Part shown: positions 53,120-63,239 of the stretch, in pieces
Layout: each line of letters begins with the position of its first letter
Position numbering within the stretch: position 1 is the first letter of the stretch
From: Paenibacillus sp. YN15
GTDB lineage: Bacteria; Bacillota; Bacilli; Paenibacillales; NBRC-103111
DNA: 64,000 bases
Direction: 5' to 3'
Assembly (NCBI RefSeq): GCF_003285005.1
Contig: NZ_QMFA01000031.1
Location: 1-64,000 of the forward strand
Notes under the pieces: generated by a model
What the model saw: only the letters and a program-made list of their open reading frames with translations
What the model was told of the DNA's origin: nothing
The model's database searches: none
Translations under genes and position numbers: made by a program

Positions 53120-56100
53120 TTTCCAGTTCCCCTTTCGGTTTTAGAGCTTCCTTATATTGTACCAGAAACCGTTCCAACATACCGATGGACTGCTCCGGCG
53201 TCAAACCCTTGCCCTTCATAATCATCATGTTCGTGGAACCGGGCACCGGCCGAATCCGGTTCTCGAAGGCCTGCTGGCATACCGCCAGCTTCTTCTGGTC
53301 CACCTGCTCGGCCAGATTGCCCGAGAAGAGAATCTCCACATCGTCCCCCCGCTGCCGGATGGTTTCAACGCGGTACTCCGAGCCGTATATCCGCAGACGG
53401 GCCACAGTAAGCAGATGCTTGACGGCTTCAGGAATGTCCCCGAACCGGTCAATCAGCTCCTCTTCAATATCCGCCACCTCGTCCAGGCTGACGGCTGTAG
53501 CCACCTTCTTGTAGATTTCTATTTTTTGCATACTGTCATAAATATAATCCGACGGTAAATAAGCGTCAAGCTGCATCTCGATCTGTGTCGAAAAGGCGCG
53601 CTTCTCCTCCGGCTCTTCTCCCAGCTCCACCTTGCGCTTCTTGATTTCCTCGGCCAGCATCTGGGAATACAGGTCGAAGCCCACGGAAGCGATAAAGCCG
53701 TGCTGCTCCGCCCCGAGAAGATTGCCTGCGCCGCGGATGGACAAGTCCCGCATGGCGATCTTGAAGCCGGAGCCCAGCTCGGTAAACTCCTTGATGGCCT
53801 GAAGCCGCTTTTCGGCTACCTCCGTAAGCATTTTATCCCGCTGGTAGGTGAAATAGGCATAAGCGATCCGGTTGGAGCGGCCTACCCGGCCCCGCAGCTG
53901 ATACAGCTGGGACAGGCCCATTTTGTCGGCGTCGTGGACGATCAGGGTGTTGACATTGGGGATGTCCACACCGGTTTCAATGATGCTGGTGCTGACCAGC
54001 ACATCGAATTCCCCGTCCAGGAAGTCCAGGATGGTTTTCTCCAGCTCCTGCTCGCCCATCTGGCCATGGGCCACCGCCACTCTCGCGTCCGGAACCAGCA
54101 TGGTAATCTGGTCAGCGATCTGCTGGATGCCCTGAACCCGGTTGTACAGATAATACACCTGGCCCTCCCGGGCTAATTCCCGCTCTATGGCTTCACGTGT
54201 AAGAGAATTGCTGTGCTCCACCACGTAGGTCTGCACGGGGAAACGGTTCTCCGGCGGCGTCTCGATAACCGACAGGTCGCGTACGCCCAGCATGGACATA
54301 TGGAGCGTCCGGGGAATGGGAGTCGCCGTCAGCGTCAGCACATCCACATTGGATTTCAGCCGCTTCAGCTTCTCCTTGTGGGCTACGCCGAAGCGCTGCT
54401 CCTCGTCCACGATCAGAAGCCCCAAATCCTTGAACACCATATCCGCGGACAGCAGCCGATGGGTGCCGATGACAATATCCACGGTGCCGTTTTTAATGCC
54501 CTTTATCGTTTCGTTCTGCTCTTTTTTGGAGCGGAAGCGGGAGAGCACCTGAATATGGAAGGGGAAGCCGGAAAACCGCTCCCGGAAGGTCTCATAATGC
54601 TGCTGGGCCAGAATCGTGGTGGGCACCAGCACTGCCACCTGCTTGCCGTCAATGGCCGCCTTGAAGGCCGCCCGGATGGCCACCTCGGTTTTGCCGTAGC
54701 CCACGTCGCCGCACAGCAGGCGGTCCATGGGGCGGGGGCGCTCCATGTCCTGCTTGATTTCGTCAATGGCCCGGGCCTGGTCCCGCGTCTCCTCGTAGGG
54801 GAACATCCCTTCAAAGTCCTTCTGGTACGGCGTATCCTTGCTGAAGCCGTAGCCCGGCCGCGCCTGGCGGTCGGCATACAGCTTGATCAGATCATCGGCA
54901 ATATCCTGGACGGCAGAGCGGGCCTTGGTCTTGACTTTGTTCCAATCGGTGCCGCCCAGCTTGTAAATCTTCGGCTCCTTGCCCTCGTCCGCGCCGATAT
55001 ATTTCTGAATCAGGTCAATCTGCTCGATGGGAACGGACAGCTTGTCGCCCCCGGCATATAAAATGTGAATATAATCCTTATGGATTCCGTTGATTTCCAG
55101 CGTCCCGATGCCCACATATTTGCCGATGCCGTGATTGACATGGACAACATAATCGCCGACCTTCAGCTCCTGATAGCTCTTGATGCGCTCGGCGTTTTCC
55201 AGCTTTTTGTCGATTTTGCGGACCTTCCGCTGCTTCTGGGTAAACAGCTCGCCTTCGGTGATCACCACCAGCTTCACCGCCGGCAGCTCGAAGCCTGCCT
55301 GCAGGTTGCCGTCCAGAAGCTGCGGCTCCTCGATATGGTAATCCTGGAGCACCCGGCGCACCCGGTCCAGCCGTTCCTGTCCCTGGGCCAGAAGAATGAC
55401 CCGGGCCCCAGTCTTCTTCCAGCGCTCCATTTCGGACTTGAGCACATTCATCTGGCCGTGGAAGCTCTGCATGGAGCGGCACACCATATTGACAATGTTC
55501 TGGGGCTGGATGCCGTGGACCTGGCGCAGGAACAAGCTCAGATACACGGTGGGAAAAGGCTTGCGGAACAGCAGCGAGTCATAGGGTTTGGACATGACGA
55601 AGGCAGGCAGGCATTTGCCCTCCTGCAGCATGCTGGTCATCCATTCGGCCTCGTCCCGCTCCAGCTGCTTGGCGGTTTCCACAATGCGGCCCGGTTCGTC
55701 CACAACCAGAATGGTATCCTTGGGCAGCTGATCCAATAGTGTCTCCCGCTCGGGATACAGAAGGGCGATATATTTGCCGATCCCGGGGAAAAACTGCTCC
55801 TGGCGCAGCTGCTCAATTTCGTGCATCAGCTCTTCCTGGAGCTTTTGCTTGGCGCTTCTGTCATTCATTTTGCCCAATTGCGCTTGCAGAAGCTCGTAGG
55901 CGTGTTGGGAGGCGCTCTGCAACCGCTTACTGTCCGCCAGAATTTCGCGGCACGGCACGATCTCCACCTGCTCCAGCTTCTCCAGGGAGCGCTGCTCGGC
56001 GGCGTCGAAGGTGCGGATGGAATCTACCTCGTCATCGAAGAACTCCACCCGGAATGGGTTGGGCGCCGTCATCGGGAAGAAATCCAAAATACCGCCCCGG

Positions 56101-56630
56101 ACGCTCATTTCCCCCTTATTCTCCACCTTGTCATTGCGCTCATAGCCCATGGCGGAGAGCCGCTGCAGGAGTCCCTCCAGCTGCACCTTGTCGCCGACCC
56201 TTAAGGTTACCCGCGCCTCTGCAAAAACCGCCTGCGGAGGCAGAATCTTGCGCAGCCCCGCGTAGGGCACCACCAATACGCCGCGGAAGCCCGAGGCAAG
56301 GCGCATCAGGGCGTCAATGCGGCGGGCCAGCATCTCCGGACTCTGCGCCGCCATCTCCGCCACAAGCAGCTCCTGGACGGGAAACAGCGCCACCTGGTCA
56401 GGGGAGAGGCATTCCGCCAGATCCTCGGTAATCTTTTGGGCGGCATACATGTTATGGGTTAAAACTACAATTGGCCGCTTCATCTCCTCGGAGAGAGCGG
56501 CAATCGCCATTTGGCGGGCGGAGCCGGACAGACCGGAAATAATCTGCTCGTGCAGCCCGTTTTCCAATCCGGCCACAACCGACCGGAAATCCGTGTCTTG
56601 CGAAAAAGCATTCATCAAAGCCTGCAACAC
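53103..56630 (-). CDS. mfd: Transcription-repair coupling factor
   Basis: Removes RNA polymerase stalled at DNA damage and recruits UvrA. The 1175 residues show the UvrB-like N-terminal domains (about 1-350), the CarD-like RNA polymerase-interacting domain (about 490-560; GDYVVHVNHGIGKYVGIGT), the RecG-like helicase (about 600-960) with LLCGDVGYGKTEVA, DEEQRFG, TATPIPRT and YQLRGRVGRSN, and the autoinhibitory C-terminal domain (about 1010-1140). Length matches family. It overlaps prsA and follows fin, as in B. subtilis. Confidence 0.98.
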   Translation of the reverse strand: MLQALMNAFSQDTDFRSVVAGLENGLHEQIISGLSGSARQMAIAALSEEMKRPIVVLTHNMYAAQKITEDLAECLSPDQVALFPVQELLVAEMAAQSPEMLARRIDALMRLASGFRGVLVVPYAGLRKILPPQAVFAEARVTLRVGDKVQLEGLLQRLSAMGYERNDKVENKGEMSVRGGILDFFPMTAPNPFRVEFFDDEVDSIRTFDAAEQRSLEKLEQVEIVPCREILADSKRLQSASQHAYELLQAQLGKMNDRSAKQKLQEELMHEIEQLRQEQFFPGIGKYIALLYPERETLLDQLPKDTILVVDEPGRIVETAKQLERDEAEWMTSMLQEGKCLPAFVMSKPYDSLLFRKPFPTVYLSLFLRQVHGIQPQNIVNMVCRSMQSFHGQMNVLKSEMERWKKTGARVILLAQGQERLDRVRRVLQDYHIEEPQLLDGNLQAGFELPAVKLVVITEGELFTQKQRKVRKIDKKLENAERIKSYQELKVGDYVVHVNHGIGKYVGIGTLEINGIHKDYIHILYAGGDKLSVPIEQIDLIQKYIGADEGKEPKIYKLGGTDWNKVKTKARSAVQDIADDLIKLYADRQARPGYGFSKDTPYQKDFEGMFPYEETRDQARAIDEIKQDMERPRPMDRLLCGDVGYGKTEVAIRAAFKAAIDGKQVAVLVPTTILAQQHYETFRERFSGFPFHIQVLSRFRSKKEQNETIKGIKNGTVDIVIGTHRLLSADMVFKDLGLLIVDEEQRFGVAHKEKLKRLKSNVDVLTLTATPIPRTLHMSMLGVRDLSVIETPPENRFPVQTYVVEHSNSLTREAIERELAREGQVYYLYNRVQGIQQIADQITMLVPDARVAVAHGQMGEQELEKTILDFLDGEFDVLVSTSIIETGVDIPNVNTLIVHDADKMGLSQLYQLRGRVGRSNRIAYAYFTYQRDKMLTEVAEKRLQAIKEFTELGSGFKIAMRDLSIRGAGNLLGAEQHGFIASVGFDLYSQMLAEEIKKRKVELGEEPEEKRAFSTQIEMQLDAYLPSDYIYDSMQKIEIYKKVATAVSLDEVADIEEELIDRFGDIPEAVKHLLTVARLRIYGSEYRVETIRQRGDDVEILFSGNLAEQVDQKKLAVCQQAFENRIRPVPGSTNMMIMKGKGLTPEQSIGMLERFLVQYKEALKPKGELENVSNS

Positions 56631-56844
56631 CGAACCAACTCCTTATCACCATGCCAAGAGCCGCCTATGTCAAAACGCATGGGCAGCGGATGGATACACA
56701 ACTAACGGCGTTTGTTGAACGCCGTTCCTTTTGCCGGATAACCGGATTTTGTCGTAAGCTATTCTATTGGCAAGACCCCAGGCCTTCTGCACCGGTAAAA
56801 AAAGCCTTGGGCTTAACCACCAAGGCCTCTTCAAATCGCATGAC
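56631..56844. other. 214-base fin-mfd gap
   Basis: Contains the fin terminator and a 7-bp inverted repeat (56703-56725; AACGGCG / CGCCGTT, loop TTTGTTGAA). No gene is seen. Confidence 0.5.
56796..56833 (-). terminator. Terminator of fin
   Basis: On the minus strand GAGGCCTTGG / CCAAGGCTT arms, followed by TTTTTTT. Confidence 0.88.
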
Positions 56845-57075
56845 TTATTGCAGCGGATTGGCAACCAGCATCAGCTCCGGATGCGTCTCCAGAGCCTGCT
56901 TGCAGTAATCGCATGTCACTTTGACCGTTACCTCACCGTTAGGGCTATAAGCTATTATATCGCTCCGCTCCTCGAGGGTCAAGGAATGGAAGCCCAACTG
57001 CACTTCCGTGAGATGACTGCCGCTTAACCGGCCAACCTCCATGCCGCAATGCGGGCACACATATCGAACGTCCAT
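56845..57075 (-). CDS. fin: Anti-sigma-F factor Fin
   Basis: A 76-residue zinc protein that inhibits sigma-F RNA polymerase at the switch to sigma-G in the forespore. Two CxxC pairs, CPHCG near the N-terminus and CDYCKQALE near the C-terminus, make the zinc site. The frame opens 14 codons upstream, but the ATG at 57075 follows GGGGGAG and gives the family N-terminus MDVRYVCPHCG. Located between pth and mfd as in B. subtilis. Confidence 0.95.
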   Translation of the reverse strand: MDVRYVCPHCGMEVGRLSGSHLTEVQLGFHSLTLEERSDIIAYSPNGEVTVKVTCDYCKQALETHPELMLVANPLQ

Positions 57076-57193
57076 AACACCAGACTCCCCCTTCCAGAAA
57101 TACCGGATCAGCGCCAAAAATAACGCGATACCTTCCAGTATGCCCGGAATGGGGCCGTTTTATGAGAGGCCCTCCAGGGATTTCGGCTTTGCC

Positions 57194-57757
57194 TTATCCG
57201 TTGAATTTGGCCATGGTCTGCTCGAAGGTGGCCGTGAAGGTATGGGTCATGGCCTGGCCAACCCGCTCCAGAACCGCCGGGAGTTCCTTCACCTCTTCCT
57301 TGCGGAAGCCGGCCAGCACATACTGGACGATATCATAGCCGGCAGGCGGCCGGGAAATGCCGATGCGGATACGGTTGAAGGTTTGGGTGCCGGTATGGGC
57401 GATGACGGATTTAATCCCGTTGTGGCCTCCCGCGCTTCCCTGATACCGAAGCCGGATTTGTCCGAAGGGGGTATCCATATCGTCATAGAGCAGAACCATA
57501 TCTGCCAGATTCGCTTTATAAAAGTCCATAAATCCGCGCACGGATTCCCCGGACAGGTTCATATAGGTTTGCGGCTTGAGCAGCGCCACCTTCTCCCCCT
57601 GCACCATTCCCTCCGCCACCAAACCCTTGCACTTGGAGACGGATTTCCAGGAAAAGCCCCACTCCGCCGCCATGCGGTCAACGGCCATGAAGCCGATATT
57701 GTGCCGGGTTGTCTCATACTCTCTGCCCGGATTTCCCAAACCCACAAACCATTTCAT
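57194..57757 (-). CDS. pth: Peptidyl-tRNA hydrolase
   Basis: Recycles tRNA from prematurely released peptidyl-tRNA. The 187-residue product has FVGLGNPGREYETTRHNIGFM with the catalytic His, KPQTYMNLSGESV and LYDDMDTPFGQIRLR. Complete length. Upstream of fin, downstream of ctc on the minus strand; a small plus-strand gene lies between pth and ctc. Confidence 0.97.
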   Translation of the reverse strand: MKWFVGLGNPGREYETTRHNIGFMAVDRMAAEWGFSWKSVSKCKGLVAEGMVQGEKVALLKPQTYMNLSGESVRGFMDFYKANLADMVLLYDDMDTPFGQIRLRYQGSAGGHNGIKSVIAHTGTQTFNRIRIGISRPPAGYDIVQYVLAGFRKEEVKELPAVLERVGQAMTHTFTATFEQTMAKFNG

Positions 57758-57909
57758 TTCGGCTCGCTCCTCTCATACATCCTATCGATTATACCAAATC
57801 CGCGCTCAAAAAATAATTTTATTTGCCGTCCAACTATCGCCTCTCCGATTTTGTCTATGTTACGGAGCCCTTCTTCCCCTCCAACTCCTCCAAAAGGGAG
57901 CATCCGCCC

Positions 57910-58110
57910 ATGTACCTTTTCGGCCAGACTTTAACCCAGGACATTCACTTTCTTCACCATATGGAGCATGAGATCCCCGTGCAGGTATATCTGGGCGCGC
58001 AGCATGCGGACATTGGCTATGTCTGCGGCATTTCCCGGCATTTCGTCCGGATCGGTCCGGTGTACTACAACCGGGGGATTTACCGTTTTGTGTCCCGACC
58101 GGGATACTGA
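57910..58110 (+). CDS. Small conserved-looking hypothetical protein
   Basis: A 66-residue protein not recognised. AAGGGAG lies 9 bases upstream of the ATG at 57910. Composition is aromatic-rich (YLFGQTLTQDIHFL, VYYNRGIYRFVSRPGY) with several His and no clear TM. It is on the opposite strand from pth and ctc and has a hairpin (about 58107-58135) after it. The frame can be extended to 57823, without a good start context. Sporulation-linked small proteins are common in this locus, but that is guesswork. Confidence 0.55.
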   Translation: MYLFGQTLTQDIHFLHHMEHEIPVQVYLGAQHADIGYVCGISRHFVRIGPVYYNRGIYRFVSRPGY

Positions 58111-58136
58111 AGCGCTGAATTGAAAGCGGCTTCAGC

Positions 58137-58171
58137 ACAAAAAGAAGCGGACGCCACACGCGCCGCTTCCA
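58137..58171 (-). terminator. Terminator of ctc
   Basis: On the minus strand GAAGCGG / CCGCTTC with a 12-base loop is followed by TTTTTG. Confidence 0.75.
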
Positions 58172-58208
58172 CTCTTTGGGAATATTCCGTATCTGCCGAA
58201 ATTCGCTG

Positions 58209-58841
58209 TCAGGTGACAGGTTCTGCGCTTGGGGTTGTTTTGGCGGGAGCCGCATCCTTGACGGCAGACTCCGCCGGAGCTTCCTCCACTTCCTTCTGAG
58301 GCGCCAGAATCGTCACGACAACCTCGTCCCTGTGGGTCTTCAGCTCCACCCCTGCAGGCATCTGCAATTCACCGGCGGTAATGGTGTCCCCCATACCCAG
58401 CCGGGTTACATCCACCGCAATGGAGGCGGGAATCAAGCCGGGAAGACAGCGGACCTCCACCTGGTGAAGCTGGATCTGCAGCAAGCCGCCTTCTTCCTCA
58501 CCCTTGGATTCACCGGTAAAATCCAGCGCAACCTCGGTGCGGACCGGCTCATTCATATTAATTTGGTGAAAATCAATATGAAGCAGGTTGCTGTTCAACG
58601 GATCGCGCTGCACATCCTGGATCATCACGGTTTGTTTGCCTGCGGCGTCCAGCTCCAGCTCGATGATTCCGCGGGCATGGGCTTTCAACAGCGCATTCAG
58701 CTCCCGGTTGTCCACCTTAACCAGCGTAGTATTGGTGCTTTTGCCGTATACCACCCCCGGCACGCTGCCGGAGGAACGGAGCTTCTTCACCCCGGATTTG
58801 GTTAAATTGCCCCGGGTTTGGGCCAGCAATGATACAGCCAT
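58209..58841 (-). CDS. ctc: 50S ribosomal protein L25 / general stress protein Ctc
   Basis: Long-form L25 (TL5/CTC type) of 210 residues. The N-terminal 5S rRNA-binding barrel (about 5-92) contains GSVPGVVYGKSTNTTLV and DVQRDPLNSNLLHIDF. The C-terminal domain (about 95-180) with RCLPGLIPASIAVDV is followed by an Ala/Glu-rich tail. In B. subtilis Ctc is sigma-B induced. It lies after prs and before pth, in the conserved order. GGAGG precedes the ATG. Confidence 0.96.
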   Translation of the reverse strand: MAVSLLAQTRGNLTKSGVKKLRSSGSVPGVVYGKSTNTTLVKVDNRELNALLKAHARGIIELELDAAGKQTVMIQDVQRDPLNSNLLHIDFHQINMNEPVRTEVALDFTGESKGEEEGGLLQIQLHQVEVRCLPGLIPASIAVDVTRLGMGDTITAGELQMPAGVELKTHRDEVVVTILAPQKEVEEAPAESAVKDAAPAKTTPSAEPVT

Positions 58842-58915
58842 AATTGGTGGAGCCTCCTTTTAACGGATTCTTCACTAGAATGCCCGTTTTGGGAGGATTC
58901 CATAACCAAAAAATT

Positions 58916-59866
58916 CTATTCCTCAAACAGCTTGCTGATAGGCAGCTGCTCGTGAATCCGGATAATCGCCTCGCCGATGGTCGGCGCGACGGACAGCACC
59001 CGGATCTTGTCCGAGGGATTGGGATGGTGAAGCGGAATGGTATTGGTGACCACCAGTTCCTTCAGCGGGGAGTTGGCGATCCGCTCCATAGCCGGACCGG
59101 ACAGTACCGGGTGGGTGGAGCAGGCATACACTTCCGCTGCGCCGTATTCCATCAGCGCATTGGCGGCGAGGACCATGGTACCCGCGGTGTCGATAATGTC
59201 GTCCACCAGAATGGCGGTGCGTCCCTTGATGTCGCCGATGATGTTCATCACCTCGGAGACATTGGGCTCCGGACGGCGCTTGTCGATAATCGCCAAAGGC
59301 GCGGACAGATAATCCGCCAGCCGGCGGGCGCGGACTACGCCGCCATGGTCAGGAGAAACTACTGTAACATTGGGGAGTGCCTTGTTGCGGAAATATTTGC
59401 CCAGAATCGGGTTGCCCAACAGATGATCCACGGGAATATCGAAGAAACCCTGGATTTGTGTCGCATGCAGATCCATGCTGATTACCCGGTCCGCACCGGC
59501 GGTTTCGATCATCTTCGCCACCAGCTTGGCGGTGATGGGATCGCGGGAGCGGGCTTTCCGGTCCTGCCGCGCATAGCCGTAGTACGGAATCACCACGTTG
59601 ATGCTGTTGGCGGAGGCACGGCGCAAGGCGTCAACCATAACCAGCAGCTCCATCAGATTATCGTTGACGGGCAAACAGGTGGACTGGATGACGAATACAT
59701 CGCAGCCCCGCACACTTTCATTCAGCTTGATGCGCACTTCACCATCAGCGAATTGCAGCGCTTCGGAATCCCCCAAGGATACGCCAATGTAGGAGGCAAT
59801 TTCCTCCGCCAGCTTGGGATTGGAATTACAGGTAAAAATCTTCAACTTCGGATCTAAATATGACAC
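58916..59866 (-). CDS. prs: Ribose-phosphate pyrophosphokinase
   Basis: Makes PRPP from ribose 5-phosphate and ATP for nucleotide, His, Trp and NAD synthesis. The 316 residues include [15 protein letters not shown], the metal/ATP loop and the PRPP-binding [13 protein letters not shown], plus [12 protein letters not shown]. The start (ATG or GTG at 59866) follows AGGAGG and is directly preceded by copy 3 of the hairpin element. Order glmU-prs-ctc is conserved. Confidence 0.98.
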   Translation of the reverse strand: MSYLDPKLKIFTCNSNPKLAEEIASYIGVSLGDSEALQFADGEVRIKLNESVRGCDVFVIQSTCLPVNDNLMELLVMVDALRRASANSINVVIPYYGYARQDRKARSRDPITAKLVAKMIETAGADRVISMDLHATQIQGFFDIPVDHLLGNPILGKYFRNKALPNVTVVSPDHGGVVRARRLADYLSAPLAIIDKRRPEPNVSEVMNIIGDIKGRTAILVDDIIDTAGTMVLAANALMEYGAAEVYACSTHPVLSGPAMERIANSPLKELVVTNTIPLHHPNPSDKIRVLSVAPTIGEAIIRIHEQLPISKLFEE

Positions 59867-59881
59867 AAACAGTTCCTCCTA

Positions 59882-59916
59882 AGGGCTTCCTTTAGGAAGC
59901 CAGCTTCGTAAGCATA
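59882..59916 (-). repeat. Repeated hairpin element, copy 3 (before prs)
   Basis: Arms GGCTTCC / GGAAGCC around TTTA (59884-59901), followed by AGCTTCGTAAGCAT. It lies between glmU and the prs ribosome site AGGAGG and shares its layout with the copies at 13105 and 14107. Confidence 0.7.
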
Positions 59917-59978
59917 TTCTTGAGTTTTTGCGTGATGATTCTGACGGGAATTACCCGCGGCATCTCCGCCGCAGCCCC

Positions 59979-61388
59979 TTACTTCTTTTCCTTCTTCGCC
60001 TTGAACTTGTTGCGCAGCTTCTCGGCATAGCCTTCCTTGTTTACCTGGCGCGCCCGGGCAATAGCCAAGTCATTGTCCGGCACCTCATGGGTAATGGTGG
60101 ACCCCGCCACCACAAACGCCCCGTCGCCCACCCGCACCGGCGCAATCAGATTCACATTGCTGCCGATGAAGGCATTGCTGCCGATTTCCGTGCGGGACTT
60201 GTTGAAGCCGTCGTAATTGGCTGTAATGACGCCGCATCCGATGTTGGTATGGCTGCCTACCGTGGCATCCCCCACATAGCTTAAGTGAGGCACCTTGCTG
60301 CCTTCCCCGATTACCGCATTCTTGATTTCCACAAAATCGCCGACCTTCACGCCATCCGCCAGGTCCGCACCCGGACGCAAATACGCGAAGGGACCAATGT
60401 TCACGTCGTTGCCGGTTTTCGCTTCCAGCAGCACGGATTGCTTAATATGGGCGCCGTTGCCCACCACAGAGTCGGTCATCTCCACATTCGGGCCGATGAC
60501 GCAATCTTCGCCAATGACAGTCTTGCCCTTCAGGACACAGCCGGGATACAGCACTGTATCCGCTCCGATGACCACGCCATTCTCCACGTACGTATTCGCC
60601 GGATCGGTGACAGTCACGCCATCCAGCATCAGGCGGCGGACAATCCGCTCCCGCATCAGCCGTTCCGCCTCGGACAAAGCCACCCGGTCATTGACGCCGA
60701 TGGCCTCCGCCGGATCGGCAGTCTGCCAGGCGGCTATGCCCTGCCCGTCTTCCTGCAGGATGCGGATCACATCGGTCAGATAATACTCGTTCTGGGCATT
60801 ATGGTTGGTCACCTTGCCCAATGCCGCAAACAGTTGACGGTTGTCGAAGCAATAGGTCCCCGTGTTGATTTCCTTCACGAGGGCCTGCTCCGGCGTACAG
60901 TCCTTTTGCTCCACAATCGCCTTAACCTGCCCGTCTTCGCCGCGGATCACCCGGCCATACCCGGTTGGCTCCGCCAGCTCCGCAGTCAGCACAGTCGCCG
61001 CCGCTCCGGACTGCCGGTGGATCTCAATCATCCGGCGCAGCGTCTCTTCCATCACAAGCGGAGTATCGCCGCAGACTACAACTGTGATGCCATCCTCCCC
61101 GGCCAACAGAGGCGCCGCCTGGAGCACGGCGTGGCCGGTGCCCAATTGCTCGGCCTGCATGACAAACTCCGCCCGGCTGCCCAAATACGCCTTAACCGCT
61201 TCGCTGCCGTGGCCAACCACCACCACATTGCGGGCGGCGCCAAGCCCCTCCACAGCATCCAGAACATGGCCAACCATCGGTTGGCCGCAAACAGGATGAA
61301 GCACCTTGTACAGCTTCGATTTCATCCGTTTGCCCTTGCCCGCTGCCAGGACAATACTGAATATGTTCAAATTCATCATCTCCATCAT
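59979..61388 (-). CDS. glmU: Bifunctional GlcNAc-1-P uridyltransferase / glucosamine-1-P acetyltransferase
   Basis: Makes UDP-GlcNAc for peptidoglycan and teichoic acids. About 469 residues. The N-terminal uridyltransferase (1-230) starts with VLAAGKGKRMKSKLYKVLHPVCGQ; the C-terminal left-handed beta-helix acetyltransferase (250-455) has hexapeptide repeats and VGDATVGSHTNIGCG. The start is ambiguous: ATGs at 61388, 61385, 61379 and 61376 follow each other and the ribosome site is weak. 61388 is used here. Order spoVG-glmU-prs is conserved. Confidence 0.96.
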   Translation of the reverse strand: MMEMMNLNIFSIVLAAGKGKRMKSKLYKVLHPVCGQPMVGHVLDAVEGLGAARNVVVVGHGSEAVKAYLGSRAEFVMQAEQLGTGHAVLQAAPLLAGEDGITVVVCGDTPLVMEETLRRMIEIHRQSGAAATVLTAELAEPTGYGRVIRGEDGQVKAIVEQKDCTPEQALVKEINTGTYCFDNRQLFAALGKVTNHNAQNEYYLTDVIRILQEDGQGIAAWQTADPAEAIGVNDRVALSEAERLMRERIVRRLMLDGVTVTDPANTYVENGVVIGADTVLYPGCVLKGKTVIGEDCVIGPNVEMTDSVVGNGAHIKQSVLLEAKTGNDVNIGPFAYLRPGADLADGVKVGDFVEIKNAVIGEGSKVPHLSYVGDATVGSHTNIGCGVITANYDGFNKSRTEIGSNAFIGSNVNLIAPVRVGDGAFVVAGSTITHEVPDNDLAIARARQVNKEGYAEKLRNKFKAKKEKK

Positions 61389-61418
61389 AAATTCCAATAT
61401 GAATATATCCTACTTTCC

Positions 61419-61452
61419 GGCAAAAGAAAAGAGAGCCCCTTAGGCTCCCACG
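61419..61452 (-). terminator. Partial terminator between spoVG and glmU
   Basis: On the minus strand GGGAGCC / GGGCTCTC-like arms with loop TAAG are followed by TTTTCTTTT. It may separate sporulation-phase spoVG transcripts from glmU. Confidence 0.7.
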
Positions 61453-61467
61453 GAAATTGCGGTTATT

Positions 61468-61860
<393 letters not shown>

Positions 61861-61879
61861 TTAAAAATATTTATACAAC

Positions 61880-62269
61880 TTAAACTATTTCGACATTTCT
61901 CACTGCAATGCATTCTATTTCGACAAGAACATCCTTGGGCAAACGGGCAACCTCCACGGTGGAGCGCGCCGGCTTGTGATCCTTGAAAAAGGACCCGTAC
62001 ATTTCATTGAACTCCCCAAACAGGTTCATGTCCTTTAGAAACACGGTAGTTTTGACCACCCGGGACAGGCTGGAACCAGCCTCCCGGAGCACCGCCTCCA
62101 GATTCTTCAGCACCTGCTCCGCCTGTTCGGCGATGCCGCCTTCCAGAAGCGTTCCGTCCGGGCGCAGTGGAATCTGACCTGACGTGTATACCATATCTCC
62201 TGCAATCACAGCCTGGGAATACGGGCCGATGGCGGCAGGCGCTTCGGCTGTCGCTACAATTTTGACCAT
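61880..62269 (-). CDS. ridA: RidA family 2-iminobutanoate/2-iminopropanoate deaminase
   Basis: The 129-residue product deaminates reactive enamine/imine intermediates. It has the family sequence [21 protein letters not shown] and the C-terminal [21 protein letters not shown] with the substrate-binding arginine. It follows purR by 14 bases and corresponds to B. subtilis yabJ, which is in one operon with purR. Confidence 0.96.
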   Translation of the reverse strand: MVKIVATAEAPAAIGPYSQAVIAGDMVYTSGQIPLRPDGTLLEGGIAEQAEQVLKNLEAVLREAGSSLSRVVKTTVFLKDMNLFGEFNEMYGSFFKDHKPARSTVEVARLPKDVLVEIECIAVRNVEIV

Positions 62270-62283
62270 AACGGTTGACTCCT

Positions 62284-63102
62284 TTATTCAAAGTAATTGC
62301 CCAGTACCACCTTCACCTGCTTGCTCCGGGAATCCACGTGGGTGAGGCGGGCCAGGGAGAGATAATCCTCCACCAGATGCTCCTCCACCTCGTCCGATTC
62401 CACAAACACACCCACGCCCTTCACCGTTGCCCTGAACTCCGACAAGAGGTCCATCATGCCGTGAATGGTTCCGCCTGCGCGCATGAAGTCGTCGATAATC
62501 AGCACCTTGGCCTCTTCCTTCAGCGCTCTTCTCGACAGAGACATGGTCTGAATCCGCTTATTGGAGCCGGAAACATAGTTGATGCTTACGGCGGAGCCCT
62601 CCGTCACCTTGTTGTCCCGGCGGACAATCACCACGGGGAGATTGAGAAACATGGCCGTGGCATAGGCCAGGGGAATGCCCTTGGTTTCCACCGTCATCAC
62701 CACATCGATATCCCGTCCGGCAAACGCGGTTGCAAACATCTTGCCGATTTCATTCAGAATCATCGGGCGGCCCAGCAGATCGGACATGTACATGTAGCCG
62801 CCCGGCAGCACCCGTTCAGGCTGTTCCAGCTGCCTGCATATATCCGTCATAAAGATTTCCGATTGCGCCTTGGAGATCTTGGGAATAAACTTAACCCCGC
62901 CGGCGGCTCCGGCCAACGTCTGGAGATCCCCAAGCCCTTCCGATTCGCACACTTCCTTGATGATGGCCAGATCCTCGCTGATGGACGACTTGGCCGAATT
63001 ATAGCGCTCTGCGAAGGTCGTCAGCGGAATCAACGTATGGGGGCGAAACAGCAAGTATTGCGTCATTTCTACCAATCTTGCGCTTCGCTTTAATTTTTTC
63101 AT
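62284..63102 (-). CDS. purR: Purine operon repressor PurR
   Basis: A 272-residue repressor of purine genes that senses PRPP. An N-terminal winged helix (1-73; [18 protein letters not shown]) is followed by a phosphoribosyltransferase-like domain with [17 protein letters not shown]. The ATG is preceded by GGGGGTG 7 bases away. A PurBox-like sequence overlaps the -10 region, so autoregulation is likely. Order ispE-purR-ridA-spoVG matches Bacillus. Confidence 0.97.
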   Translation of the reverse strand: MKKLKRSARLVEMTQYLLFRPHTLIPLTTFAERYNSAKSSISEDLAIIKEVCESEGLGDLQTLAGAAGGVKFIPKISKAQSEIFMTDICRQLEQPERVLPGGYMYMSDLLGRPMILNEIGKMFATAFAGRDIDVVMTVETKGIPLAYATAMFLNLPVVIVRRDNKVTEGSAVSINYVSGSNKRIQTMSLSRRALKEEAKVLIIDDFMRAGGTIHGMMDLLSEFRATVKGVGVFVESDEVEEHLVEDYLSLARLTHVDSRSKQVKVVLGNYFE

Positions 63103-63135
63103 GCATGCACCCCCGAATGCGGATCATTCCACGGA

Positions 63136-63171
63136 AAATCCGAATATTATAATGAGAATATATCATTTATG
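63136..63171 (-). promoter_or_regulatory. purR promoter with PurBox
   Basis: A minus-strand TATAAT (63151-63146) has a weak -35 (CGGACA) 18 bases upstream. On the plus strand AAATCCGAATATT (63136-63148) fits the PurBox AWWWCCGAACWWT at 12 of 13 positions and overlaps the -10. A second CCGAAT occurs about 25 bases nearer the gene. Confidence 0.5.
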
Positions 63172-63239
63172 TCCGTATTTATTCAAGTTCCCGATGAAAT
63201 TGTTTCTTACATGCAGGTAACATCTTCCTTACCCCGCAC

